In this document: positions 42,911 to 51,141 of the stretch, one piece after another
Numbering within the stretch: the first letter of the stretch is position 1
How the letters are laid out: the number at the start of each line of letters is the position of its first letter
From: Panacibacter microcysteis
GTDB taxonomy: Bacteria; Bacteroidota; Bacteroidia; Chitinophagales; Chitinophagaceae
DNA length: 64,000 bases
Reading direction: 5' to 3'
NCBI RefSeq assembly: GCF_015831355.1
Contig: NZ_JADWYR010000002.1
Coordinates: 372,001-436,000 of the forward strand
The notes under the pieces: model-generated
Told to the model about the DNA's origin: nothing
Database searches by the model: none
What the model saw: only the letters and a program-made list of their open reading frames with translations
Position numbers and translations under genes: made by a program

Positions 42911-43801
42911 ATGTTACACAAGACCCTTACAACGAGAAACGCATTTTTGTTTCTATTCGTATTGCTTAGGTTTAACCTCTTTGCGCAAAATGATCTTACA
43001 GATGCAGCTCAACCAATAGTAAAAGAAGGCAAATTATTGTACAAATCTGAAATGGCTTCGTGGTATGGAACAGACCTTTTTTTAGAGAACTACAAAGACA
43101 GGGCGAATATCGGTGGTTACTTTTCATATACAGAAAATGATACCGCGAAATGTATTTTCTTTTCAAAAGATGAAGTACCAAAGATTATTGGCACCATTTC
43201 ATTTGACAGCACATACAAGGCGGCTGCAGCGAACGTAAACTTAGTGGAAAGGGATTTTACAGGCAGGGAGATTGATTTGTATGAAATAAGAAAGGCAGCA
43301 TTAGAAATAATCAATTCAGATACGCTTTTTAAAACCTATGACAATACCAGTTTAAACCTTATACCGCTTGTACAGGGAGCAACAAAAAAGGTTTACGTAC
43401 TTACTGGTCCAAAAAATAGTGGCGTTGTTATTTTCGGCAATGATTACCTGCTAACGTTTGATGCAGGTAATAAGTTGGTCGACAAAAAGCAACTTCACCA
43501 AAACATCATTCCTGTTTACTACGGCGATGAAGCTAAAGAAGCCGGCAGGCAAGCAGTTGGTGCAATGCATAGTCACCTGCCGCAAACAGGTTATTTCATT
43601 ACAGCAACGGACATCTGCACTTTAATGCTGTACGAAAAATTTGCAAAATGGGAAACATACAATGTTGTATCCGAGAAATACCTGAACATCTGGAATTGCA
43701 AATCTGACCAACTGACGGTGATTACAATGGATGTAATGAAAAAGATAAACAGCGATCAGGAAAAAAGAAATAGGAAAAAGCAAAAAAACGACCAGGATTA
43801 G
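42911..43801 (+). CDS. Secreted protein of unknown function
   Basis: The 296-residue protein starts with a signal peptide (MLHKTLTTRNAFLFLFVLLRFNLFAQ). No family is recognised. The mature protein mixes helix and strand (YDNTSLNLIPLVQGATKKVY, VYVLTGPKNSGVVIFGNDYL) and has a basic C-terminal tail (SDQEKRNRKKQKNDQD). Conserved-looking features include HSHLP near residue 220 and a single Cys pair around DICTLMLY and NIWNCKSD. The frame begins at 42845, but Met at 42911 starts the signal peptide. Type A repeats lie on both sides. Confidence 0.55.
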   Translation: MLHKTLTTRNAFLFLFVLLRFNLFAQNDLTDAAQPIVKEGKLLYKSEMASWYGTDLFLENYKDRANIGGYFSYTENDTAKCIFFSKDEVPKIIGTISFDSTYKAAAANVNLVERDFTGREIDLYEIRKAALEIINSDTLFKTYDNTSLNLIPLVQGATKKVYVLTGPKNSGVVIFGNDYLLTFDAGNKLVDKKQLHQNIIPVYYGDEAKEAGRQAVGAMHSHLPQTGYFITATDICTLMLYEKFAKWETYNVVSEKYLNIWNCKSDQLTVITMDVMKKINSDQEKRNRKKQKNDQD

Positions 43802-43859
43802 TAAGAATGAATATTTCGTTTTAATAACGGCCTGTAAAAACAAATGCAGACTATACACC

Positions 43860-43935
43860 TGCCCAATAAAGAACAAACCGTACAAGTGAGTGACACAACC
43901 AAAGCTCAATAGTAGCAATACAGTGCACTACATGA
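43860..43935 (-). repeat. Intergenic repeat, type A, short form
   Basis: An exact core at 43880-43899 on the minus strand. The left arm GTATTGCTACTATTGAGCTT is the TACTATT-type. Confidence 0.9.
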
Positions 43936-43992
43936 AAATTACTCCTTATATTAACACCGGCAACAGTCAAAACCACCTCAACAATTACTATC

Positions 43993-44526
43993 ATGGATAA
44001 GGCTTCTGCAGACATTATCTGGAATCAATTTGGTGCAAGCATTGATATGCTGATTAATATTGCCATGAACTGTAACGACGACTACTTTTCAGCAAACAGG
44101 CGTTTCTATTATATACTTTTTCATAGTGCAATCTTCCTGGATTACTATGCTACCATACCTCCCCGGGATTTTGTACCACAACTTTCTTTCACACCGGCGG
44201 AAACATCTGTAAGACCTGCGGAAGCAATTGATGACCTTATACCGGATAAGTTTTACAGTAGCCATGAAATAGTTGCTTATTTAAAAAATACGCGGAACAA
44301 ATGCCGTACGCTTGTGGCATTGCTGGCAGGTGAAACTGCAAACCTGCGCTTTACCGAAGGGAATGAAGCGCATGATATGGATTATTCTTTGCACGAAATA
44401 ATCCTGTATAACATGAGGCATACCCAGCACCATGTTGCACAGCTTAACCTTTTATGGAGGCAGGATAAAAATCAACACCTGGAATGGTCTTTCAGGGCTG
44501 GTGATATAAAAGGAATGGGTGTATAG
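43993..44526 (+). CDS. DinB-fold protein
   Basis: This 177-residue protein is the third DinB-superfamily member in the window: an N-terminal helix with YYILFHSAIFLDYYA, a middle helix FYSSHEIVAYLKNTRNKCR and a C-terminal ILYNMRHTQHHVAQLNLLWR. Possible metal ligands are His in LFHSAIF and HTQHHVAQ. The N-terminal WNQFGASIDMLINIAM differs from the BstA-like copy. It is cytoplasmic and monocistronic. The reaction is unknown. Confidence 0.7.
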   Translation: MDKASADIIWNQFGASIDMLINIAMNCNDDYFSANRRFYYILFHSAIFLDYYATIPPRDFVPQLSFTPAETSVRPAEAIDDLIPDKFYSSHEIVAYLKNTRNKCRTLVALLAGETANLRFTEGNEAHDMDYSLHEIILYNMRHTQHHVAQLNLLWRQDKNQHLEWSFRAGDIKGMGV

Positions 44527-44585
44527 TTAAGGTTGATGTTAAAGATAGCAAAGTATAAAAACCGGATGCTTAATCCGACCCGCAT

Positions 44586-46073
44586 TTACAACTGTAATAC
44601 CCTATGTGTCCATGCCCTCGTCTCGTTACACAATGTTTCATCTTTATCAATGTGCCTGCCGAAAGACGGAATCATTTCTTTTAATTTGTTTTGCCATACA
44701 GTGCCGGCAAATTTCTCAGGAAAACATCGTTGTAAAAGATCCAGCATAATACTTACGGCTGTAGATGCGCCGGGCGATGCGCCAAGCAATGCAGCAATAC
44801 TACCATCCGCAGCGCTTACCACTTCGGTACCAAACTCCAGTACCCCGCCTTCTTCATCATCTTTCTTTATTACCTGTACACGCTGGCCTGCTGTTTCCAG
44901 TTCCCAGTCTTCCATTACCGCATTTGGCATGTATTCTTTTAGCGCAGCAAGCCTTTCTTCAGGTGTTTGCCTTACCTGTTCGATCAGGTATTTAGTAAGT
45001 GGTATGTTGTGAATACCCGCCATTACCATTGGTGCAATGTTGCTGAAGCGTAGAGATTTCGGGAGGTCCATCAGAGAACCCTGCTTTAAAAATCTTGTAC
45101 TAAAGCCTGCATAAGGTCCAAACAACAATTCCTGTTTGCCGCGGATCATGCGTGTATCCAGGTGTGGTACAGACATAGGTGGCGAACCCACTGCTGCCTT
45201 ACCGTACACTTTTGCATGATGTTTTGCGATAACCGTTTCATTAACGCACTTAAGCCACTGACCACTTACGGGAAAACCTCCGTAACCCTTGCTTTCCGGA
45301 ATACCCGAACGCAGCAGTAAAGGCAAAGAGCCACCACCTGCTCCAATGAATACAAACTTTGCGTTTAGTTTGCGTGTTTCACCAAATACATCGTCACGCA
45401 CTTTCAGGCGCCATGGTCCATGATCATCCCTGTCAATGTCTTCCACTTCGTGGTTAAAGTGAATGGCAACTCCAGGAAACTTTTCGAGGTGGGTGAACAT
45501 GTTCCTTGTAAGTGTACCAAAATTTACATCGGTACCAAGATTCATTTTTGTAGCGGCTACACGTTGTGCGGCATCACGCCCTTCCATCACGAGCGGCATC
45601 CATTCCTGCAACTGTGCCGGGTCTTCACTGTATTGCATACCCCTGAACAAATGACAGGTCTGCAATGCATCGTAGCGTTTTTTGAGGTAATCCACGTTAT
45701 CATCCCATACAAAACTCATGTGTGGAATAGATTCTATGAAAGCATTTGGATTGGTAAGAATATTTCTTTCCGTCAGGTATGCCCAGAACTGCTTGCTTAC
45801 TTCAAACGATGCGGCAATCTTTACGGCTTTGCTTATATCAATGGTTCCATCTTCATGTTCAGGCGTATAGTTCAGTTCGCAAAATGCAGAGTGGCCTGTA
45901 CCTGCATTGTTCCAGGCATCAGAACTTTCGGCTGCTGCAATATCCAGCCTTTCAAAAATTTCGATGGTGATGGATGGTTCTAGTTCTTTAAGCAGTAAAC
46001 CAAGTGTGGCACTCATTATTCCTGCCCCAATAAGAATTACGTCGGCGTGTTTTTCTTCTTTTCTGGTAAACAT
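44586..46073 (-). CDS. mqo: Malate:quinone oxidoreductase
   Basis: The enzyme has about 495 residues and an N-terminal FAD-binding GxGxxG (VILIGAGIMSATLG) with ERLDIAAAESSDAWNNAGTGHSA. It also carries the Mqo signatures GYGGFPVSGQWLKC, AVGSPPMSVPHLDTR and ALLGASPGASTAV. Mqo oxidises malate to oxaloacetate and passes electrons directly to membrane quinone; it is a peripheral membrane enzyme of the TCA cycle. The frame extends to 46094 (MAAYLCC), but Met at 46073 begins the beta strand of the FAD fold. It stands alone. The length is normal for the family. Confidence 0.95.
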   Translation of the reverse strand: MFTRKEEKHADVILIGAGIMSATLGLLLKELEPSITIEIFERLDIAAAESSDAWNNAGTGHSAFCELNYTPEHEDGTIDISKAVKIAASFEVSKQFWAYLTERNILTNPNAFIESIPHMSFVWDDNVDYLKKRYDALQTCHLFRGMQYSEDPAQLQEWMPLVMEGRDAAQRVAATKMNLGTDVNFGTLTRNMFTHLEKFPGVAIHFNHEVEDIDRDDHGPWRLKVRDDVFGETRKLNAKFVFIGAGGGSLPLLLRSGIPESKGYGGFPVSGQWLKCVNETVIAKHHAKVYGKAAVGSPPMSVPHLDTRMIRGKQELLFGPYAGFSTRFLKQGSLMDLPKSLRFSNIAPMVMAGIHNIPLTKYLIEQVRQTPEERLAALKEYMPNAVMEDWELETAGQRVQVIKKDDEEGGVLEFGTEVVSAADGSIAALLGASPGASTAVSIMLDLLQRCFPEKFAGTVWQNKLKEMIPSFGRHIDKDETLCNETRAWTHRVLQL

Positions 46074-46135
46074 GCAGCAAAGATAGGCAGCCATTTATTG
46101 TTGTGCACTGCAGGTAAAAAGATTGGATAAACCAA

Positions 46136-46166
46136 AATAAAAAAGAGCAGTATTACTGCTCTTTAA
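46136..46166 (-). terminator. Terminator downstream of the secreted unknown protein gene
   Basis: On the minus strand a 10-bp perfect stem AAAGAGCAGT / ACTGCTCTTT with loop AAT and a T tract, 20 bp after the stop of the gene at 46186. Confidence 0.85.
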
Positions 46167-46185
46167 ACAAACTTGTTTGTGCGTA

Positions 46186-46635
46186 TTACAATACGAGTGA
46201 TAAAGTATCTGGTGATGCAGTTGCTGTAATGTTTTTCTCAATTACGCTGCCACCCTGCATTTGCAACTCGGCACCTTTGGAATTATATACCAATACGTAC
46301 ACAACTTCAAGGTGTTCTTTTCTTTCTTTAATGCCGGATATCCTTACTTCTTCTCTTATCGCATTTTCAACCGATGGGTATTGCTTCAGCAATTGCTCAT
46401 CGAATGTTTTCTGCCATACAATGGTGCGGTTGTTTCCATTCACTTTCTGAATAAAAACCTGCACCTGCGCATAGGTACAATCGTACACTTTTGCGTTATA
46501 ATTCGCACCCTTATAGATGCTGAGCGAAATGTTTTGCTCTACAGGCTTTTCCTGTATCGTTTGTTTCAATGGTTCATAAAAGGCTGATGCGCCGATCAAT
46601 AAAACGACTGCCAGCCCAATGGATCTTTTTTTCAT
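46186..46635 (-). CDS. Secreted or membrane-anchored protein of unknown function
   Basis: The 149-residue protein has an N-terminal hydrophobic segment (MKKRSIGLAVVLLIGASAFY), so it is exported or anchored. The rest is strand-rich (VEQNISLSIYKGANYN, VQVFIQKVNGNNRTIVWQKT, EHLEVVYVLVYNSKG). No family was recognised. Its start is preceded by AAAGGAGGAAAAG, a strong Shine-Dalgarno sequence, which is rare in this phylum and fixes the start at 46635. It is monocistronic with a terminator. Confidence 0.6.
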   Translation of the reverse strand: MKKRSIGLAVVLLIGASAFYEPLKQTIQEKPVEQNISLSIYKGANYNAKVYDCTYAQVQVFIQKVNGNNRTIVWQKTFDEQLLKQYPSVENAIREEVRISGIKERKEHLEVVYVLVYNSKGAELQMQGGSVIEKNITATASPDTLSLVL

Positions 46636-46648
46636 CTTTTCCTCCTTT
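46636..46648 (-). promoter_or_regulatory. Unusually strong Shine-Dalgarno sequence
   Basis: On the minus strand AAAGGAGG ends about 6 bases before the ATG at 46635. Most genes in this window have no such element. Confidence 0.6.
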
Positions 46649-46864
46649 GTTTCAAATACATACCTATCCTATGGGAAACCAATCGATCAATAAACGGTAA
46701 CGATAATCAGTGGAGTTGCAACACTAAGATTATAATACTTAACCGGGTTGAATGGTCGCTTTCATTAATTTGTAACAGAAAGCTCAGTTTTCATTGTTTG
46801 CTATTAATACCATGAAAGAGAAAAGGTAACCCGGTTTTCTTTGAATCACCTGCCATGCAGCTTG

Positions 46865-47494
46865 TTACAGCTTTTTTTTCTGCAGTACCATCGTTGAAAC
46901 CTGCGTGGTTATGTTTCCTGTTTCTATGAGCTTTACCGCGTGTATTACAGTAAAGGGTAACAACCTTTCTATAAATGGCCTGGCCATCAGCCGTTGTGGT
47001 GTTGTAAGCAAAATGGTGACATCTTTATCAAGCAGCGTGGAGCACATCGAGTACAGCCTGTCAAACTGCCCAGGCTCATAGTTTACATCACTCAGCAGTA
47101 TTACATCCGCGGCAGGTATAGACTGCAATGCGTTCCAGTCCAGTATTATACCGGCGGTGTTTTGCAAGGCATTTTCTTTGGCGCTTAGCGCTGCAATCTG
47201 TACTGCCTCCGCGGCCTTGTCGCTAAAACAAACGGTATCGGCAAGTGTTGCAGCAACCAGTGATGGTAGTGCAAGTCCTGCAGCTATTTCCAGCACACGT
47301 TTATGCTGAATGTACACCGGGTTATCAATGATAAACTCCGCCATAGCATAGGCTGCCGGCCATATCTTCGACCAGTATGGAAACATGCCTGCATTCGCTT
47401 TATATTGTTGCTTTACAAAACTTTCTTCCGGAACAAATATCTTGATGCCTGTACGTTTATAGCTGAAGCTGGTGCGCTGTAACGGGTAGTTCAT
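46865..47494 (-). CDS. Class I methyltransferase of the METTL20/Methyltransf_16 (protein-lysine) type
   Basis: The enzyme has about 209 residues with PYWSKIWPAAYAMAEFI leading into motif I VLEIAAGLALPSLVAA. SDVNYEPGQFDRLYSM follows, in the position of the family D-x-x-Y motif. This arrangement is seen in the Methyltransf_16/ETFB-lysine-methyltransferase group. The frame reaches 47554, but Met at 47494 (MNYPLQRTSFSYK) is a better start. It transfers a methyl group from SAM, possibly to lysine; the substrate is unknown. It is cytoplasmic. Confidence 0.7.
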   Translation of the reverse strand: MNYPLQRTSFSYKRTGIKIFVPEESFVKQQYKANAGMFPYWSKIWPAAYAMAEFIIDNPVYIQHKRVLEIAAGLALPSLVAATLADTVCFSDKAAEAVQIAALSAKENALQNTAGIILDWNALQSIPAADVILLSDVNYEPGQFDRLYSMCSTLLDKDVTILLTTPQRLMARPFIERLLPFTVIHAVKLIETGNITTQVSTMVLQKKKL

Positions 47495-47641
47495 TTGCGC
47501 AAAAGTAATAAGCACAAATATATTGGCCGGTTGTGGTTTTATTTCCACACCCAAAACAGTTTTGTTTAAGTATCATAATTGTAAAAGATGCATATTCCTC
47601 AAAGGCACTGCTTTTGCAATATTGACCGTAAAATCAATAAC

Positions 47642-47842
47642 ATGAAAACAAAGAAGTCTGCCCTTATCATGATTGTGCTGGGCGCATTGTTTACCACCTC
47701 ATCCTGCTCCGTGGAGTATCGTGCAAGGCATCCGCGGCCTAAACCAAAGCGTGTAATAGTTGTGGGTAAAGCGGGTACAGAACAACACATTAACACCCAT
47801 ACGCAGCAGGAGCAACCAGCAACAAATGTTGCAGTGTATTAA
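47642..47842 (+). CDS. Small lipoprotein-like protein
   Basis: The 66-residue protein has MKTKKSALIMIVLGALFTTSSC, a lipoprotein-like signal with Cys at about residue 22. It continues with a basic, proline-rich mature part (YRARHPRPKPKRVIVVGK) and a Gln-rich tail (HTQQEQPATNV). No family was recognised. The frame begins at 47588, but Met at 47642 starts the signal peptide. A terminator follows immediately. Confidence 0.6.
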   Translation: MKTKKSALIMIVLGALFTTSSCSVEYRARHPRPKPKRVIVVGKAGTEQHINTHTQQEQPATNVAVY

Positions 47843-47861
47843 CCGGCCGATAAATCTTTTT

Positions 47862-47890
47862 AAAGCCAGGCATTATGCCTGGCTTTTTTG
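47862..47890 (+). terminator. Terminator of the small lipoprotein gene
   Basis: AAAGCCAGGCA / TGCCTGGCTTT, an 11-bp perfect stem with a 3-nt loop and a T run. Confidence 0.9.
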
Positions 47891-47962
47891 TTGTTTACAA
47901 CCACGGCATGAGCGCTTTACCCAATGTTACCTGGAGTACTGCTGCAAAATGCAAAGCAAAAA

Positions 47963-48050
47963 TGATGTACCCGGCTTTGGTTTACCAATGAGGCTTTCGT
48001 TGCGTCGCACTCTTGTACTGCATATCACTATGCAGCACAAACCCGCTTCA
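47963..48050 (+). repeat. Intergenic repeat, type B, full left arm
   Basis: An exact core at 47999-48018 with the left arm GATGTACCCGGCTTTGG and right side TGCATATCACTATGCAGCA. Confidence 0.9.
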
Positions 48051-48098
48051 TGTTAAATGCAAACGTTATTTTTACGGCCATAAACTGGCATTCTTCGT

Positions 48099-48890
48099 AT
48101 GAGTACTTCCAAACCCACATTAAGATCTGTAAACGTAACCCGCTATGTTACGCCCTTGCGTGAAGGGGGGTCATTGCCCGCGATAGCAGAGGCAGATGAT
48201 GGTTTTATGTACGTGCTTAAATTCCGCGGTGCAGGGCAGGGGGCTAATGCATTGATAGCAGAACTTATTTCAGGGGAGATAGCGCGTGCGCTGGGTTTTA
48301 AAGTGCCTGAGATTGTTTTTGCCAATCTTGATGAAGCCTTTGGCCGTACAGAACCGGATGAAGAGATACAGGACCTTTTAAAAGCAAGCGTTGGCTTAAA
48401 CCTTGCGCTGCACTACCTGTCCGGCTCATATACTTTCGATCCTGTAGTTACCACAATCAATGAAACACTTGCATCTGCTATTGTCTGGCTCGATGCGTTT
48501 GTGATGAATGTTGACAGAACTGCACGTAACACAAATATGCTTACCTGGCACAATGAACTCTGGCTTATAGATCACGGTGCATCATTGTATTTTCATCATG
48601 CATGGAGCGATCCTGCAGCGCAGGCCAGGAAACCTTTTCTGCCCATCAGGGATCATGTACTCTTACCTTTTGCTGCTAAACTTGATGAAGCCAATGAAGC
48701 GGCACACAGGATTATAACGCCCGCTTTACTCAGGTCTGTCGTTTCACTGGTGCCCGATGAATGGCTGCCCGATGAAACGATGACCGCTGCAGAAAAACGT
48801 GAGGGCTATGTGCAGTTTTTATTATCAAGGTTATCTGTATCTGATCAGTTTATTAATGAAGCAAAGCATGCAAGAGAAGCAATTATTTGA
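48099..48890 (+). CDS. HipA-like kinase (HipA_2 type)
   Basis: The 263-residue protein lacks the N-terminal HipA subdomain and looks like the HipA_2 family. It has a lysine strand YVLKFRGAGQGANALIAELI, the catalytic loop WLDAFVMNVDRTARNTNML (Asp with Asn, as in HipA kinases) and a metal-binding Asp in LWLIDHGASLYF. HipA proteins phosphorylate protein targets such as aminoacyl-tRNA synthetases. The downstream DUF3037 gene overlaps it by 23 bases, so they are translationally coupled and probably act together; whether they form a toxin-antitoxin pair is not known. No HipB-like DNA-binding protein is beside it. A type B repeat lies just upstream. Confidence 0.8.
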   Translation: MSTSKPTLRSVNVTRYVTPLREGGSLPAIAEADDGFMYVLKFRGAGQGANALIAELISGEIARALGFKVPEIVFANLDEAFGRTEPDEEIQDLLKASVGLNLALHYLSGSYTFDPVVTTINETLASAIVWLDAFVMNVDRTARNTNMLTWHNELWLIDHGASLYFHHAWSDPAAQARKPFLPIRDHVLLPFAAKLDEANEAAHRIITPALLRSVVSLVPDEWLPDETMTAAEKREGYVQFLLSRLSVSDQFINEAKHAREAII

Positions 48891-49251
48891 GTACGCAGTT
48901 ATACGCGTGGTGCCTTGCGTAGAGCGTGAGGAATTTATCAACGCCGGTGTGGTGCTGTATTGTGCTTCGCAGCATTTTTTGAAAGCAGTTATTGCGCTCA
49001 ATCATGCACGTGTTCATGCCCTGTGTACTGATATTGACATTACAGAAATTGAAAAGCGACTCCATGCCTTCCGGGATATAGCAGCAGGTTTAAAGCACGG
49101 CGGACCGATTGCCACATTACCAATTGCATCAAGGTTCCGGTGGCTTACGGCTGTGCGCAGCACAATTGTACAAACATCGGCTGTACATCCGGGTCTTTGC
49201 ATAAATGCTGAAGAAACGCTGCAGAAACTATACGCACAACTGGTGCTGTAA
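48868..49251 (+). CDS. DUF3037 protein
   Basis: The 127-residue protein starts with EYAVIRVVPCVEREEFINAG, the DUF3037 signature (YAVIRxxPxxxxxEfiNvG), followed by VVLYCASQHFLKAV and a C-terminal FRWLTAVRSTIVQTSAVHPG. Its function is not established. It overlaps the HipA-like gene by 23 bases. The frame opens at 48799, but Met at 48868 (MQEKQLFEYAV) is the start that fits the family. It is cytoplasmic. Confidence 0.8.
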   Translation: MQEKQLFEYAVIRVVPCVEREEFINAGVVLYCASQHFLKAVIALNHARVHALCTDIDITEIEKRLHAFRDIAAGLKHGGPIATLPIASRFRWLTAVRSTIVQTSAVHPGLCINAEETLQKLYAQLVL

Positions 49252-49299
49252 GCATTGTACGCCGGTGGCGTTTAGCGGGGTGACGAAGCCGCGGACTAC

Positions 49300-49372
49300 A
49301 GCCCAATTAATAACAGAACGATGAACGTAGTGCGACGCAACGAAGCTGCATAGTATTACTGCTGCCGGCTTC
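49300..49372 (-). repeat. Intergenic repeat, type B, CATTC-like ending
   Basis: The core at 49322-49341 reads GTTGCGTCGCACTACGTTCA on the minus strand, with the left arm AAGCCGGCAGCAGTAATACT. The last third is diverged. It lies between convergent genes. Confidence 0.75.
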
Positions 49373-49381
49373 ATTATAAAA

Positions 49382-50611
49382 CTATTCTTCTTTTGGCCGG
49401 TAATCGAACGGGAGCATAGCCGACATTTTTTCCCACCAGCCCCAGAAACCTTCCAGCATAAGGTCTTCGGGCTCGTAGAAATAACCGTTTGATGTGATAA
49501 GAATGGGTTTTTGATTGGGCAGTGTAACAACGGAAGTTACCGGCTGACTGCTGGATGCATCTCGGAATGATTCTACATATTCCTGTGGGTTCATGAGCGC
49601 CGGTATACGCACAATGAGGCATTGCTGAAAATCCAGCGCCGCAGTAAAACTGTCTGCTCCGTATGCAATATCATCGCCGGTAACCTTGCCGGGGTGTACC
49701 ACTTCAATCGGGTCTTTCTGGCGAATGATTTTTTCGTAGTAAGGAACGCTGTCTGCAGCCAATGTAGCGGCAAAGTTTTTGATAGTACGGGTTTTCGAAA
49801 CAGTATCGTAATAGTTTTTTTCACGCGCAAGCCAAAGGCGTTTTTCTGTATTAGGAAGCCTGTCCATCCTGAAAATCTCGTATCCATCCTGTACCAGGTG
49901 GTTCCTGTAAACGGCGCGTAAAAAACGAAGCGACGAAAATCCGTAAGCATTGGCCCTGGCTTTTTCCCATTTGTTTTGTTTACTCTTACTGCCTTCCATT
50001 TCTGTAAACAGCGGGTAACCGGCATAGAATAACGCTTTCGTGTTGAAGTTGTAGACAAAACTTTCCATCTGGTACCTGATGGTATAACCGAGCGCCTTGT
50101 TTTCTATTACCAGTGGCTCCATGGCATCAACATATAGCAGGCCGTCTTTTTTCATATAGCTGAATTTTACTGCATCCGGGTTTTGCAGTTTGCATTGCAA
50201 ACCCAGCGCAGACGTGCCTATAAAGCTTTGTATAAAGAATGTGCCCCATTGCTCCCAGCCGTTTTTCATGTATTGCCGCACCGTAACGCCTTCCAGTTCC
50301 TTTGCTTTTTCTGTTATTTTTATATCGAGGTTGTCAATAGAAGCATTTAGCGTCAGGCTGTTGTTATATGTTTCAAAACCAATGAAAGAAACGATAAGAT
50401 CGTACTTGCCCTGCCTGATGTTACCAAGTTCAAAATACCCGTTGTTGTTACTTACAGTACCATAAGAGGTGTTGCTCAAAAAAACACTGGCACCTGCCAC
50501 GGGTGCACCGTTGTCTGCATTTACAACCTTGCCTTTAATTGTGTATACCTGGCTATAGATACAGCATGGTAGCAATATTGCCAGGCAAACAATCAATAAT
50601 GTTTTAGCCAT
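49382..50611 (-). CDS. Secreted protein with N-terminal carboxypeptidase-regulatory-like domain
   Basis: The 409-residue protein has a signal peptide (MAKTLLIVCLAILLPCCIYSQ) and a carboxypeptidase-like beta-sandwich at about 22-105 (YTIKGKVVNADNGAPVAGAS, FLSNTSYGTVSNNNGYFELG, GKYDLIVSFIGFETYNN). A C-terminal region of about 300 residues follows with YMKNGWEQWGTFFIQSFIG and CKLQNPDAVKFSYMKKDGLL, seen in Bacteroidota carboxypeptidase-like regulatory proteins of unknown function. It is probably periplasmic or surface-exposed. No TonB receptor is beside it. Confidence 0.7.
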   Translation of the reverse strand: MAKTLLIVCLAILLPCCIYSQVYTIKGKVVNADNGAPVAGASVFLSNTSYGTVSNNNGYFELGNIRQGKYDLIVSFIGFETYNNSLTLNASIDNLDIKITEKAKELEGVTVRQYMKNGWEQWGTFFIQSFIGTSALGLQCKLQNPDAVKFSYMKKDGLLYVDAMEPLVIENKALGYTIRYQMESFVYNFNTKALFYAGYPLFTEMEGSKSKQNKWEKARANAYGFSSLRFLRAVYRNHLVQDGYEIFRMDRLPNTEKRLWLAREKNYYDTVSKTRTIKNFAATLAADSVPYYEKIIRQKDPIEVVHPGKVTGDDIAYGADSFTAALDFQQCLIVRIPALMNPQEYVESFRDASSSQPVTSVVTLPNQKPILITSNGYFYEPEDLMLEGFWGWWEKMSAMLPFDYRPKEE

Positions 50612-50682
50612 GCTGCAATATAGAAACTTATAACTAAAAAATTAGTCAAAGAATACCGGAAAGAAATTACTGGTGGAAAAGC

Positions 50683-50690
50683 TATATTTG
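50683..50690 (+). promoter_or_regulatory. Candidate -7 box TATATTTG
   Basis: TATATTTG is an exact match to the Bacteroidota -7 consensus TAnnTTTG, 16 bp before the ATG of the thioredoxin-like gene. No convincing TTG box was seen at the usual distance. Confidence 0.4.
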
Positions 50691-50705
50691 AAACAATAAA
50701 TTTTT

Positions 50706-51137
50706 ATGCAACAGTTAAAGGCTACCTCGTTATTTGTGTTGATGATCCTGGCATCGATCATAGCAAATGCGCAGTCGGGTGTAACTTTTCTTGCCAACGG
50801 AAACCTGCGTACGGTATTTGAAAATGCCAAAGCTGAAAAGAAATTGGTTTTCCTCGAAGTGTATGCGCCGGACTGCAGTCACTGCCTGCAACTGGAAGCT
50901 GCTTTTAAAGATGCAAAGGTGGCAAAGTTTTATAATGAGCACTTTACCAGCTATAAAATGGATATGTATAAAGTGGAGACGCAGGCATTTTTGCAAAAGC
51001 AAAAGGTATATGTAAGTACTACGCCTACGCTATTATTTTATAATGCTGATGTGAAAATAATTTACCAGGTCACGCTTACAGAAGCAAGGTTAACAGCTGC
51101 AGCCTTGCTCGAAGAAGCCAAAAAGGTAGTTAAATAA
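50706..51137 (+). CDS. Secreted thioredoxin-fold protein with CSHC motif
   Basis: The 143-residue protein has a signal peptide (MQQLKATSLFVLMILASIIANAQ) and a thioredoxin fold. KKLVFLEVYAPDCSHCLQLE contains the redox CxxC as Cys-Ser-His-Cys, and VSTTPTLLFYNAD carries the cis-proline loop. Periplasmic thioredoxin-like proteins reduce or shuffle disulfides of exported proteins. The length suits a single domain. It starts after a TATATTTG box and ends 4 bp before the convergent GH43 gene. Confidence 0.8.
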   Translation: MQQLKATSLFVLMILASIIANAQSGVTFLANGNLRTVFENAKAEKKLVFLEVYAPDCSHCLQLEAAFKDAKVAKFYNEHFTSYKMDMYKVETQAFLQKQKVYVSTTPTLLFYNADVKIIYQVTLTEARLTAAALLEEAKKVVK

Positions 51138-51141
51138 ATTA

